Assembly (NCBI GenBank): GCA_013180625.2
Contig: SNVD02009547.1
Span: forward strand, 248,001 to 312,000
Source: Boswellia sacra
Taxonomy: Eukaryota > Streptophyta > Magnoliopsida > Sapindales > Burseraceae
Length of the DNA stretch: 64,000 bases
Direction of reading: 5' to 3'
This document shows positions 36,530 through 47,000 of the stretch, piece by piece. A model generated the notes under the pieces. The model had not been told where the DNA came from and did no database searches. It saw only the letters and a list, made by a program, of their open reading frames with translations. The position numbers and the translations under genes were made by a program. Every line of letters begins with the position of its first letter. Position 1 is the first letter of the stretch.

Positions 36530-38410
36530 ATGGCGACCTCATCGAACTCTGAAAAGATAGCTAGTGCTTCTTCTTCCTCCAGCAGCTCTAGTTACAACAG
36601 TAGTGACAGCATTCTGTCATCTCCTGCGTAACACATACATGCAGAGATTGTTGTTGATCCCGCCATCAATGAGGACGAGCAAGTATCGGTGAAGAAGATA
36701 AAAGACAAGGTCAAGCCAAAATACAACAAATTCCTCACAGTTGCTATCAAACAGAAGTTTGTCAAGTTCACTTCACAGAGAAAACTGCAGTTGGAAAGGC
36801 CAGTGAAACTCTCAGGCTTCAACACATATGGTCTCAGTGAGATGATTGATCCAATTACTGGACTCAAACAGTATCAAACTTTCTTCCTCTTGTAAAACAT
36901 TTGATTTAGGAATTTTATACTAATATCTCGACTGCCATTGACGATCCTAAGAGTTTTCATTATCACAAAGTTTACTATCGAGGGAAGTTTGTGAAATTCT
37001 CTCCCAATATCATAAACTCTTTTCTGGATATTCCAATAGGCAGTATGCATTCTTTAGATGAAGAGTATAACATGGCAAAAATAGTTAAGGAAGTAACTGG
37101 TCGAACAGACATTGAATGGAAACCAAGAGATGGCATTGACCAGAAGTACCTTAGGAAGAAATACAGAGTGTTACATAAGATAGAACAATATAATTGGCTT
37201 CCTTTATCCTATCAAAATCAGGTTCGGGAAGACAAAGTGAAACTTTTATTCTGTTTAGGAACTAATCGGCCAATAAAATTTGGCTTGTTAGCCTTTTGAA
37301 CAATTGTACAAATTGGATCCTATCACTCAGATTACTATTTGCTTGTGTTCCCTTGTTTGATTCAAGGGATTCTTGCTCAGAACAATATTCCTGTGAGCTC
37401 TAATGAGCAGACAGAAATTCTGTCTAAGTCCATTACCAAGGGATTCCTTCAAAGATTGCATGACCAATCTGACGTACCTGCACTTGAACCAAAACCAAAA
37501 AGAGTTATAAAAAACCTATTGAAAATTATTGAAGAAAAGCTTGAATTGATCAACTCTACTCTGACAGATATTGTGCAGGATTTGAAGGACATTAAACTCA
37601 AGCAATCTGTTTTGGAAGCTCAGTTTATAGGACATTCTTGGTCCACAGCACCACCACCCATGGAACCTGAACCTGTGGTTCCCGAAAAAACAACTGAGGA
37701 AATACCGAAAGTAGATGAACCACTACCTAAGGAAGCTGCTCAAATGCAATCAAGTTATGTTGCATAAACTGCTGTTAAAATAGACAGCACAGCAGCACGA
37801 AGCCGAAAGAAAAGTTAATGAAGACTTCTGTCAAGGGATATAGTAGGAAGGGAATGAAGAAACTTGATATGGTGAAGAAACCATCTGACTAGAAGAAGAA
37901 GCAGAAACTAGAATTATCAGCTCCCACCTTGCGAGATGAATTTGAGCCAGATGAACCAAAACAAGTAGACTCCGGCATGAAACAGCCTTCACCACTTACT
38001 GGGACAGAATCTCAGGATATCCCTCTCCCTGAAGCAGCTAAAACAGAACCTCATCCACCACCACCTCAATCACCACCTCTTCCAGCAGATGAGCTACCGG
38101 TTCCCTCTGTACAACAGCCTGCCAAGGTCACTAAAATCAGTGCAGAAAGAATAGAAAGGGAGATACGCAGAGTTGTAGCTGAAGTCACTACTACTTCCTC
38201 TGATACTGCTGAAGCTCAACCAAAACCAGTCCCCTCTGAATAGCTAACACTAGCTCCCTCTAATCAGCCTTCCTCCACTCCTAGGCATCGATTTAAATCT
38301 GTTGCTCGTAGAACCATCAAACGCTCTGGTCATTCCACCTCACCGCCAGTTAGAAAGTCTCCCAGACTTAGTCAGATTTTGACCACTTTGCTGAAATCAA
38401 GGGGGAGATA
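36530..38410 (+). pseudogene. Element B third ORF, plant transposon-protein-like
   Basis: From ATG 36530 (MATSSNSEKIASAS then a Ser-rich run) an open frame of about 625 codons is broken by stops (TAA 36629, TAA 36893 and others) and frame changes. The middle reads VKFSPNIINSFLDIP and later LVFPCLIQGILAQNN, resembling the putative plant transposon protein domain found in several retroelement gag-like ORFs. A coiled-coil-like segment (IIEEKLELINSTLTDIVQDL) and a long Pro/Glu-rich region follow. The end is basic (RHRFKSVARRTIKRSG) and stops at TAA 38410. Sireviruses often carry an ORF here, sometimes called env-like; no signal peptide or membrane segment was seen in this one. Confidence 0.7.
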
Positions 38411-38904
38411 AGGGCGGATTTTATTTTTTTTATTTTTTTGATTGTAGAACTATTTTATTTTGCTGTTCTCTCTTTAATTATGTTTCTCTCTGCTTACTTT
38501 TTTTTGTTACTTGTTTCTCAAAGGCATAAGTAAGAAGTGAAGGGGAGAAAGAACTATATTTCGTGTGTTATGTATGCATTCAAACTGTTTGCTGATTTGT
38601 GTTAAGTGCTATTAATCTACATAGTTAATTTGATGAATGTTTTCATTTGCTCTGTAGATGAGCTTGATGGTAGTAGTGTTTGACAAGTTTGTCAAACTTC
38701 AATTTAGTAAGTGCAGTAATAGGTTACATATCTCGTGACATTGTTCTGTTATGCGATTGCAAACAGTATACTGATTATTCTTTGCACGTGATATTTGTCT
38801 GTTTTATATTTCATGATAACTTATGGTTATATCTAACTTATCATGTGTATTTTTTTCAGAAACAGTTTAGTGTTTTCATCACAAGTTGCCAAAAAGGGAG
38901 AGAT
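38411..38904 (+). other. Element B 3' untranslated region and polypurine tract
   Basis: The PPT AAAAAGGGAGAGAT (38891-38904) abuts the LTR start TGTTGG at 38905. Similar purine runs occur at 38398-38410 (AAGGGGGAGATAAG) and 38538 (AAGGGGAGAAAG). Confidence 0.75.
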
Positions 38905-39806
38905 TGTTGGTGTCAACGTGATACTTGCATGTACCATGCACATGTTGAGTTTTTGTTTAACATGTGATAAAAATAGAATAGTATTTTGATTCCTATTTTA
39001 CTATTTCTAGATGATCATTATAGGAAGTATTTGATTTACAATAAATACCTCCTTAGATTAGGATAATGATTCTTGTATCCTAATCAAAATATGAGAACAT
39101 TTAATTGTGACCAAATTCCTTTAAGAGTTTAACTATAACAATTCCTATTTTATTTCTCCTAATCCTAATATGATTTTGATTGAGATGTTTACATAATTTT
39201 TAGGAGATTTCAACCAGACCTCTCAATATATATATCAAGTTATGACTTAGTCGGCTGATTACCAGTTTTTGAGCATTGGGGGACTCAGTTGTGTTTTTAA
39301 GAGTATAGGTCACGACATTCCATGATTTGAAAAAAGATCTTCAATACACATTGGAATGTCTTTATTACTTTGATTTGTTGAGTCTTTAGTTCATGTATGA
39401 GAGTTAAAAATCGTACATGAGTTGTTGATTAAGTCTGAGTGAGTTAGTAGACACTTGGGATAACTTGAGGGTTGAGTGTTTATGTAATTCTGTGTCAGAC
39501 ATCGAGTGTTATGTATAACTTAACAGTATGTTGTTAAGTTATCTATGACAGAGAGTGGACAATGTCACTAGAGTTTAGGATCTTTACAAAGATTTTGTTT
39601 GTCAAAGATTAGGTCAGTGTGTGAGAGTGAGTCAACACTGTAAAAGGCCCTAAAGATTGTACAAACAAGAACTTACTGAATTGTAGCTCTATAGTTGTCT
39701 GTGGACGTCGGTTTTTATAACCGAACCACGTAAAAATCCTCCTGTGCCAATTTACATTACAGTTTACTGTGTTGTTATTTAAAACTGCATCCCTCCATAA
39801 CTCCCA
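38905..39806 (+). repeat. Element B 3' LTR
   Basis: 902 bp, TGTTGGTGTCAACGTG to AACTCCCA, followed by TSD AATTT and the resumption of element A's LTR (ATTACAACATATGGC). Confidence 0.93.
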
Positions 39807-40327
39807 AATTTATTACAACATATGGCTATTTGTTTAAAATAAATTTTACATACACTAGTGACTAAAATCAATACATCAGTTGATAGTCACACAACAAAAT
39901 CTCTCATCACAAGCTAAGAGAATCAAGACAATCCCAAAAATCATTGTATGCATGGAGACTCCAGACTCCCTAAGAAAGCTCTGGAACATCACTAGTATGA
40001 ACATCCTTCTGTGTACCTATAGAGGGAGGGGGTGAACATAAAGCCCAGTAGGAAAAATTCTAACATTATACTAAATCACACACATTCAACAATTACTCAA
40101 TTACAGAATTTCACACCCTTTTTTTTTTGGAAAAGTTACTTAGTAATATAAATCCAAAAAAGTTATAATGTACAAAAATCCGAGGGGCATACCCCAAGAA
40201 TTACAAAAGGACGTAAAGTCCAAACATACAATCCAACAAAAAGATAGAAAATGAAGGCCACAAACGACCTTAACAACATAAAAGAGAAATGATCACAAAC
40301 AGTCTAAAACATAAAAACACAAGAGCT

Positions 40328-41464
40328 TTAACCCTTCTTGTTTTTCTTCTTCTTACCCTTGTTTACCGGGGTAGCTGGGGTGTCCGAATGGGTATGGTCA
40401 ATCCTATCAGGTTGATCATCCTCACTAAGCCCAATCAAAGGCTCAAAACGAGTGGGAGAAGACTCAGTAGGTATCCGCCCTGAGGAAATAGATGCCTCAC
40501 GATTTGTAGAACATTTGATAGTGCCCAAAAGTCTACCCTCGTCGGTCGCAAAAGGAGATGGAAAATCAGAATCTGAAACTGACTCTGCACTCGAAAGTGT
40601 AGTAGCCTTCGGAGGCTCAACTTGCACTGCAGAAACTTCTGGGATAGCAACTATTTTGGTGCAATTAGTGACCTTGGTCACATCCTTTTCTTTTCTCAAA
40701 GGGGTACCATCAGAGGTGCTAGCCTCATTCTTATTTGGACTTGAAGTCTTTACCAGTTCTGGACAACGATGACCAAACTGGCAACATTTGGGGCAATGTT
40801 TTGGAGTCCACTCATATTCAACTTGAATTTTGATGGGCTCTGGAGAGAGTTTGCACCTGAACTCAAAGTTCTTAACTCGAGGGTGTCTTGCATCAATAAA
40901 AACACAAACCCTCACATACTCTAATCTAGATAGATCAGAAGTCGCCTTATCACAAGATTGAGGTTCTCCAACCATGCTGGAGATAATGCTAAGGCCTTTG
41001 GCTGTCGACAAAGGAAACGATAGGCCATACAAACGGATCCAAACTGGTAGTGTCCAGAATGCTGTAAGATTGAAATCCAGATGCGGATGCCATTGCTGCA
41101 GGTAAATGAATTTATCTCCAAACATCCAAGGACCTCGAGCAATGATTGCATGTACCTCATCCTCAGTTCTAAAACGGAAGATGAGAAATCCCTTATCCGT
41201 GGAACGGACGTCCTCAAGACCACTAGATTTCCATGCACGCATCGCCATCGAACGTGCAGCATGGAAGAGCATCACATATCCCGGAAAGAAGCCAACAAGA
41301 CATCTACATCATTCGGCTAAATTCTCGCCGACAATCTCATCTGGAATCTCAAGGGTTGTACTCAGTTTCTTAGGAGTAACCGGACTCAATTTGCATCGGG
41401 TACTCGAATCAGTAATCTTGATTTTATCAGCCCAAGAGCCAGTAGTTGTCTTGGATGGATCCAT
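40328..41464 (-). pseudogene. LINE ORF1 protein (DUF4283 plus zinc knuckle), one stop
   Basis: The nucleic-acid-binding ORF1 protein of plant L1 LINEs. The ATG at 41464 begins MDPSKTTTGSWADKIK. The frame is open for about 378 codons to 40328 except for a TGA at 41309-41311. The text around it (CRCLVGFFPGYVMLFHA then RAWKSSGLEDVRSTDKGFL) is the start of DUF4283, where a Trp normally stands at the stop position. ARGPWMFGDKFIYLQQWHP and FWTLPVWIRLYGL complete the domain, followed by VEYEWTPKHCPKCCQFGH, a short form of the CCHC knuckle. The tail is Ser/Thr-rich and ends in a lysine run (KGKKKKNKKG). Near-complete openness suggests recent insertion. Start chosen at the first ATG in frame. Confidence 0.85.
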
Positions 41465-41799
41465 CAAGTGAATTACAAATCAAATACAATGCAAACTCAT
41501 AAAAAAGAGATGAAAAACGAAAGCAAACCAGGCACCGAAGCGGCTTGGCTTCCAAAGTCGTCGTCACCTCTTTAAAAACGATAATCCGCAAGGAATCAGG
41601 GAATCGACCAAGAGGCAAAGTTGCATGAAATAACCTGAAGAACAATCTGGGTGGGGCTGATGAACAGTGTCTCCGGTAATGAATAGTAACCACCGCGGAG
41701 AACAGTAAAATCCGAATTGAAGAAGCGGCGATTCGAGGGGTTTCTGGTTGGAATCAAATGACGGCCAAGAAGGAAAAGTTGGTCAGTGTTGCCCGATCT

Positions 41800-42180
41800 A
41801 CTAGATGGTGGCAAAGGTGAGATACAACTCGCCGTTTTCTGGCAAGAGGTGACGGTGAATAGTAAATCCGAAACTTTGAGGCCTTGAACGGAGGTGTTGT
41901 GGCGCGAATCTGGTGGTGCTGATGAAGGGAAACTTGTAGAACGTCGCCTGATCTACAAGAATTTGATGGAGGTGAATGCCACTCACCAGTGACAGCGGCG
42001 GGCGGCGGTGAATAGTGAAAAATCCGAAACTTTGTTGCCTAGAACGGAGGTGTTGCGGCGCGAATCTAGTGGTGCTGATGAAGGAAAACTTGTAGATCGA
42101 GTCAAGACCAACACGATGATGGCAAAGGTGGCGTCCCACTCGCCCGCCGTCGATGATGAATAGTGAAATCTGAAACCTTT
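41800..42180 (-). repeat. Tandem repeats in LINE D 5' leader
   Basis: A unit with GGTGAATAGT, CCGAAACTTTG and GCGCGAATCTGGTGGTGCTG occurs at about 41850-41945 and again at about 42005-42100, offset about 153 bp, with partial copies near 41672 and 42155. L1-type leaders often hold promoter monomers, which is the likely role (inference). Confidence 0.7.
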
Positions 42181-42420
42181 TTTTGCAATTTTAACCGCTT
42201 TTCTGCCGGAAACTGAGGGCGACCCAGAAGAAAATTTGTCTCAGGATATCCCGATCTACAACGTATGTAGATTTGAAAGGCTGATTTGCAAATTGGTCGG
42301 AGTAAATAGTAACTCCGGCGACCCTAATTGAGAAAAAATTTTTCTCCCCCTTCCCTCCCTATTTCACATCCAATAACAATAAATCAACAATTATGTTCAT
42401 TAGCACATCAAGTTTATAGC

Positions 42421-42655
42421 CGTGTTCCCCTTGGATCCGTATATAAAATAACCCATCCAAGGTCCAACACATCATGGTGTTCCCCTTGGATCCGTATATA
42501 AAACGGCCCATCCAAGGTCCAACACTTCATGTTTATAGTATTCGTGTTCCCCCTAGATCCGTGTACAAAACGGCCCATCCAAGGTCTAACATATCATGTT
42601 TTTATCTGCATTCTCCTTGGATCCGTATACAAAACGGTCCATCTAAGGTCCAATT
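42421..42655. repeat. ~60-bp array in element A left LTR (four units)
   Basis: Four units of the same CCTTGGATCCGTATA...CATCCAAGGTCCAACAC family as in element C. Confidence 0.92.
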
Positions 42656-42769
42656 CATACATTACACCCTTTCAATATAATTTCTATAATAAATTTCAAG
42701 AAAATGCAATTTTTATGAAAATCCCAGACTTTTCCAAAAGTGAGCAATCGATTTGGGTCATTCTATAAT

Positions 42770-43235
42770 TCTGCTCGACACTCGACACTGTGCTGCTCGA
42801 CACTCGACACTCAAACATGCGCGTCAAGTCACGCATGCAACATGCGACACTCGACACTCGAACATGCGCATCGAGTTAAGCTTGCAATACGTGACACTCG
42901 ACACTGTGCCGCTAGACACTCGAACATGCGCGTTGAGTCACGCACGCAACATGCGACACTCGACACTCTAACATGCGCGTCGAGTCTGTATGCAACACGT
43001 GACACTCAACACTCGACACTAGACACTGGACATATGCCTTTCAACACTCGATTCTACTCACACCTGACGCTCGACATATGCCTTTCGACACTTGACTCTA
43101 CTCACACCCGACACTCGACATATGCCTCTCGACACTCAACGTCAACTACTCGACTCTAGACCTGTTCACACCCGACACTCGACATATGCCTCTCGACACT
43201 TGACATATGTCACTCGACACTCGACAAGTGAGTGT
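42770..43235. repeat. CTCGACACT minisatellite in element A left LTR
   Basis: Built of ACACTCGAC repeats in two higher-order units: one with AACATGCGCGTCGAGTCACG (about four copies) and one with CATATGCCTCTCGACACTCG (about five copies). CTCGA and related 5-6-base palindromes recur throughout. Long plus-strand open frames here (His/Ser/Thr/Asp-rich) are by-products. Confidence 0.92.
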
Positions 43236-44015
43236 CGAGTGGTATTGGATGAAAAGTCAGACTCTACATCCAGAGCCGTAAACCTGTTCCATTAAGTCGG
43301 TTCAACCAACTCGTTTCTAGATTTCGACTCCTAACTTCAAAAATTCACCAAAAATTCATTTTAACTCCAAATTCAATGAAATCAGTGGTTAAATAAAGAT
43401 TCATATGTCTATTTTCTTAAAAAAATGAAAGATCATACAATTCTCAATCCAGAAAATGTATCAGCTCAAACAACACAGGGCAGTCACATGAACTACAACT
43501 CCCTTCAAGAACCATCTCTTCTTCACTTCACAAGCACTTAGTTTTCACACATAATTCCTCATTCAACAGCTAAACAATCAACTCACAATAAGTAGTTTCA
43601 CTCATTATTCATCATCCAAGCAACAAAAAAATCAATTTAGAATAGGTCACATACATAACAAATCAATATTAATCAAACCAACAAAATACATGACATGATG
43701 TAAGTATAGTGTTAGGAAATCCCTACTTGTATTCCAAGCTTATACACCTCTTTGAAAATTTTCCCTTTTTGCTATCTTTTTCTTCCTCTCCTTCTTCTTT
43801 TCTTCTCTTCCTAGAACCGTGAGACTCTCCTCTCTTTTTTTTTTTTTTCCTTTCTCTTCTCTCTCATTCTAGAAAATCCTTTCTTATATAAATATAAGGC
43901 CTTGGTTCATGGACCTAGGTCTACTAACTTCCAACCCACTTAATCCTTTAAACATGGTTTCTAAATGTTGTAATATATAAATGCATACATATTAATTTTC
44001 TTTTGAAACTCTACA

Positions 44016-44027
44016 ACCTACCCTCCT
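44016..44027 (-). other. Polypurine tract of element A
   Basis: Minus strand AGGAGGGTAGGT directly before the LTR start TGTAGAG. Confidence 0.7.
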
Positions 44028-44063
44028 AAAAAAAATTTCGTCCTCAAAATTTGAAAATATGAG

Positions 44064-47000
44064 TTAGAAATTACCTCTTGCCTTCAACAGCTCAAGATAC
44101 TTTCTTTGAATCTTTGACTCTAACTCCCATGCGGCCTCTTTAACGTCATGATGCTTTCATAAGACCTTGAGTAATGGGATGGTCTTGTCACGTAGGACTT
44201 GCACTCTCGAGTCCAAGATTTAAATAGGAACCTCTTCATACAAAACATCTTGTTGAATGTCCAACTCACTCCAATCTAGTACATGTGTTGCGTGAGACTC
44301 ATATTTTCTTAGCATCGATACATGAAATGTGTTATGAATTCTCGATAATCGTGACGGCAATGCTAGCTCATAAGCTACTTCACCTACGCGCCTTAGGATT
44401 TCAAATGAGCCAATATAGCGCGAAGCAAGTTTACCTTTCTGTCGAAAATGCATCAAGCCTTTACGCAAAGACACCTTTAAAAACACATGGTCCCCTACTT
44501 TGAATTCTAATGGTCGTCTCCTTTTATCTGCATAGCTTTTCTGTCGACTATGGGCTGTAAGTAAACGTTATCGTATCAATTTCACCTTTTCAGTTGTCTC
44601 TCGTACAAGCTCCGATCCTAATAAAGCAGCTTCTCCCACTTCTACCTAACATAAAGGGGACCTACACGGTCTACCGTAGAGTGCCTCAAAAGGTGCTATT
44701 CCAATACTTGACTGATAGAGATGATCCTCCCAATTACCTTGGAAATCCATCACATAAGCCCTAACATATCTTCCAAAATTTGAATAGTACGCTCTGATTG
44801 ACCATCAGTTTGAGGATGGAAGGCTGTACTAAATAACAACTAAGTGCCCATAGCTCTTTGAAGGCTTTGCCAAAATTGAGTTGTAAACCTAGGATCTCTA
44901 TCTGACACCACTGAAACTAGAACTCCATGCAATGTCATAATTTCTTTAATGTACAGCCGACTCAAAACATCCAGTGAATCGGTTGTACGTATAGGAAGAA
45001 AGTGTGATACGTTGGTTAACCTATCTGCAATCACCCATATTGCATCTTTCCCTTTTAAAGAACATGGTAATCCAGTAACAAAATCCATGGTGATGTGATC
45101 CCATTTCTACTCTACTATAGGCAGTGATTGGAGTAATCCTGCAGGCCTTTGATGCTCAACCTTTACTTGTTGACAAGTAAGGCATTTATCCACATATTCA
45201 GCAACATCACTCTTCATTCCTTTCCACCAAAACTGGCGATGTAAATCATGATACATCTTGGTACCCCCAGGATGAACAACAAATTTAAAGTGATGAAATT
45301 CTTTAAGGATATCATCTTTTCACTCTTTACTTGGGGGAACAAAGATCCTACCCTTGAATCATAAACTCCCATCTGAACCAATTGTCCAATCCACACTTCC
45401 ATCACCGCATAAAACTTGCTCATACAAGGCTCTAGTCTCTAAATCTTGATGTTGTAACTCAATCACTCTATGCACAAGAGATGGTTGGGCAACAAGTGTA
45501 AAAAGGTGAATTTGATCTCCGCGATCCTCAACCAAGATATCATAATCATAAACAGACTTCAACATGCTCCACCCTCCTATCATCGCACTAACCATGGTCC
45601 TCGACTTCCTACTTAATGCATCAGCCACCACATTTGCCTTACCTGGATGATATTGGATAGAGAAATCATAGTCTTCCCAATACTCCATCCATCTTCGTTG
45701 TCTAAAGTTCAAGTCTTTTTGGGTGAAAATGTATTTTAAACTTTTATGATCACAAAAGACTTCAAACCTTTCACCATATAGATAATGTCGTCAAATTTTC
45801 AAAGCATGCACTACTGCAGCAAGTTCTAAATCATGGGTGGGATAATTCTGCTCGTGAGATTTCAACTAACAAGAAGTATAAGCTACATCCCAACCTTGTT
45901 GCATTAACACACACCCTAATCCATCCAAGGAGGCATCAGTAAATACTACATAATCAACTCCACGTTGTGGTATCACAAGGATAGGTGTTGAAGTTAAACT
46001 TTTCTTCAATTCTTGGAATGCTTGCTCACATGCATCATTCCATTCGAATCTGACTCCTTTCCTTGTTAACCTAGTCATTAGTATAGCCAATCGAGAGAAG
46101 TTCTCAACAAAACGTCGATAGTAACCTGCTAGACCCAAGAAGCTCCGTACTTCAAACACATTCTTTGGTCGTTTCCATTTCATAACTGCTTCTACTTTCG
46201 ATGGATCCACTGAGATTCCTTGTCTTAACACCACATGGCCTAAAAAATTTACTTCTGATAGCCAAAATTCACATTTACTTAGCTTGGCATAAAGGCGATG
46301 CTCTCTCAGTGTTTGAAGTGCTACGCATAGATGTTGCTCATGTTCAACTTTAGATGAAGAATAAATAAGGATATCACCCACAAACACAATCACAAATTGG
46401 TCTAAGTGAGGTATGAAAATACAATTCATCAAATCTATAAAGGTAGCAGGAGCATTAGTTAGTCCAAATGGCATTACCAAAAACTCATAATGCCCATAAC
46501 GAGTACGAAAAGCGGTCTTTCGTATGTCTCCTTCCTTTATTCTCAACTGATGATAACCCGAACGAAGGTCTATCAGAAAAATAACAAGATCCTCTTAACC
46601 GGTCGAACAAATCATCGATCCTAGGTAAATGGTATTTGTTTTTCACTGTAACCCGATTTAACTACCTGTAATCTATACATAAACGCAATGAACCATCTTT
46701 CTTCTTCATAAACAATACCGGTGCCCCCCAGGGAGAAGTACTGGGTTGGATGAATCCTTTCTCTAACAATTCTTCTATTCGTAGCTTTAGCTCCTTCAAC
46801 TCTGCTGGAGCCATTCGATAAGGAGCAACTGATATGGGTGCCACACCTGGATATACTTCGATAGCAAACTCTACTTCTCTAGCTGGAGGTAACCCGGGTA
46901 ATTCTTTAGAAAAAACGTCAGGAAAATCACTCACCACATAAGGAAGTTTATAAACCCCTTTATTAGTCTCTTCTACTAGTATACTTGCTTTCATGTTCTT

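Larger units (their letters stand above)
21678..39806 (+). mobile_element. Element B: Sirevirus-like Ty1/copia element
   Basis: Plus-strand copia element inserted in A's left LTR with TSD AATTT (21673-21677 and 39807-39811). The 5' LTR is 21678-22513 plus 30702-30767 and the 3' LTR is 38905-39806; both sum to exactly 902 bp once element C is removed. Unnested length is about 9.94 kb. Order: LTR, PBS, gag with zinc knuckle, coiled-coil linker, second knuckle, protease, integrase, RT, RNase H, a spacer, an extra third ORF, PPT, LTR. The linker, the second knuckle and the third ORF are features of the Sirevirus (SIRE) lineage. The LTRs differ at roughly 6 of the first 76 bases, so it is not young. 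Confidence 0.9.
40119..42360 (-). mobile_element. Element D: LINE (L1-type) containing ORF1 only
   Basis: Minus-strand insertion in A's LTR, flanked by the 11-bp imperfect duplication ATTTCACACCC (40108-40118) and ATTTCACATCC (42361-42371). A poly(A) tail (plus-strand T run, 40119-40128) marks the 3' end. It has a roughly 900-bp GC-richer 5' leader with repeats, one ORF1 with zinc knuckle, then about 200 bp of 3' sequence and the tail. ORF2 (endonuclease and RT) is absent, so it would have needed proteins in trans. TSD plus tail prove target-primed insertion. Confidence 0.88.
39812..44015 (-). repeat. Element A left (sense 3') LTR, main part, split by LINE D
   Basis: Continues from 21571-21677. 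It is interrupted by D (40119-42360). It contains four ~60-bp units (42421-42655), the CTCGACACT minisatellite (42770-43235), polypyrimidine runs at 43760-43860 and a minus-strand TATA-like TATATAAGAA at 43881-43890. It ends CTCTACA at 44015. Confidence 0.92.

Noticed and set aside
36530..38410. Reading element B's third ORF as a true envelope gene
   Set aside because: No signal peptide, membrane-spanning segment or glycoprotein-like Cys pattern is visible. The text fits a plant transposon-protein-like domain better.
42740..43295. Several overlapping plus-strand frames encoding His/Ser/Thr/Asp/Arg-rich repeats (also 49699-50170 and 29799-30050)
   Set aside because: They are translations of the CTCGACACT minisatellite inside gypsy LTRs, open in several frames at once, and antisense to the element.
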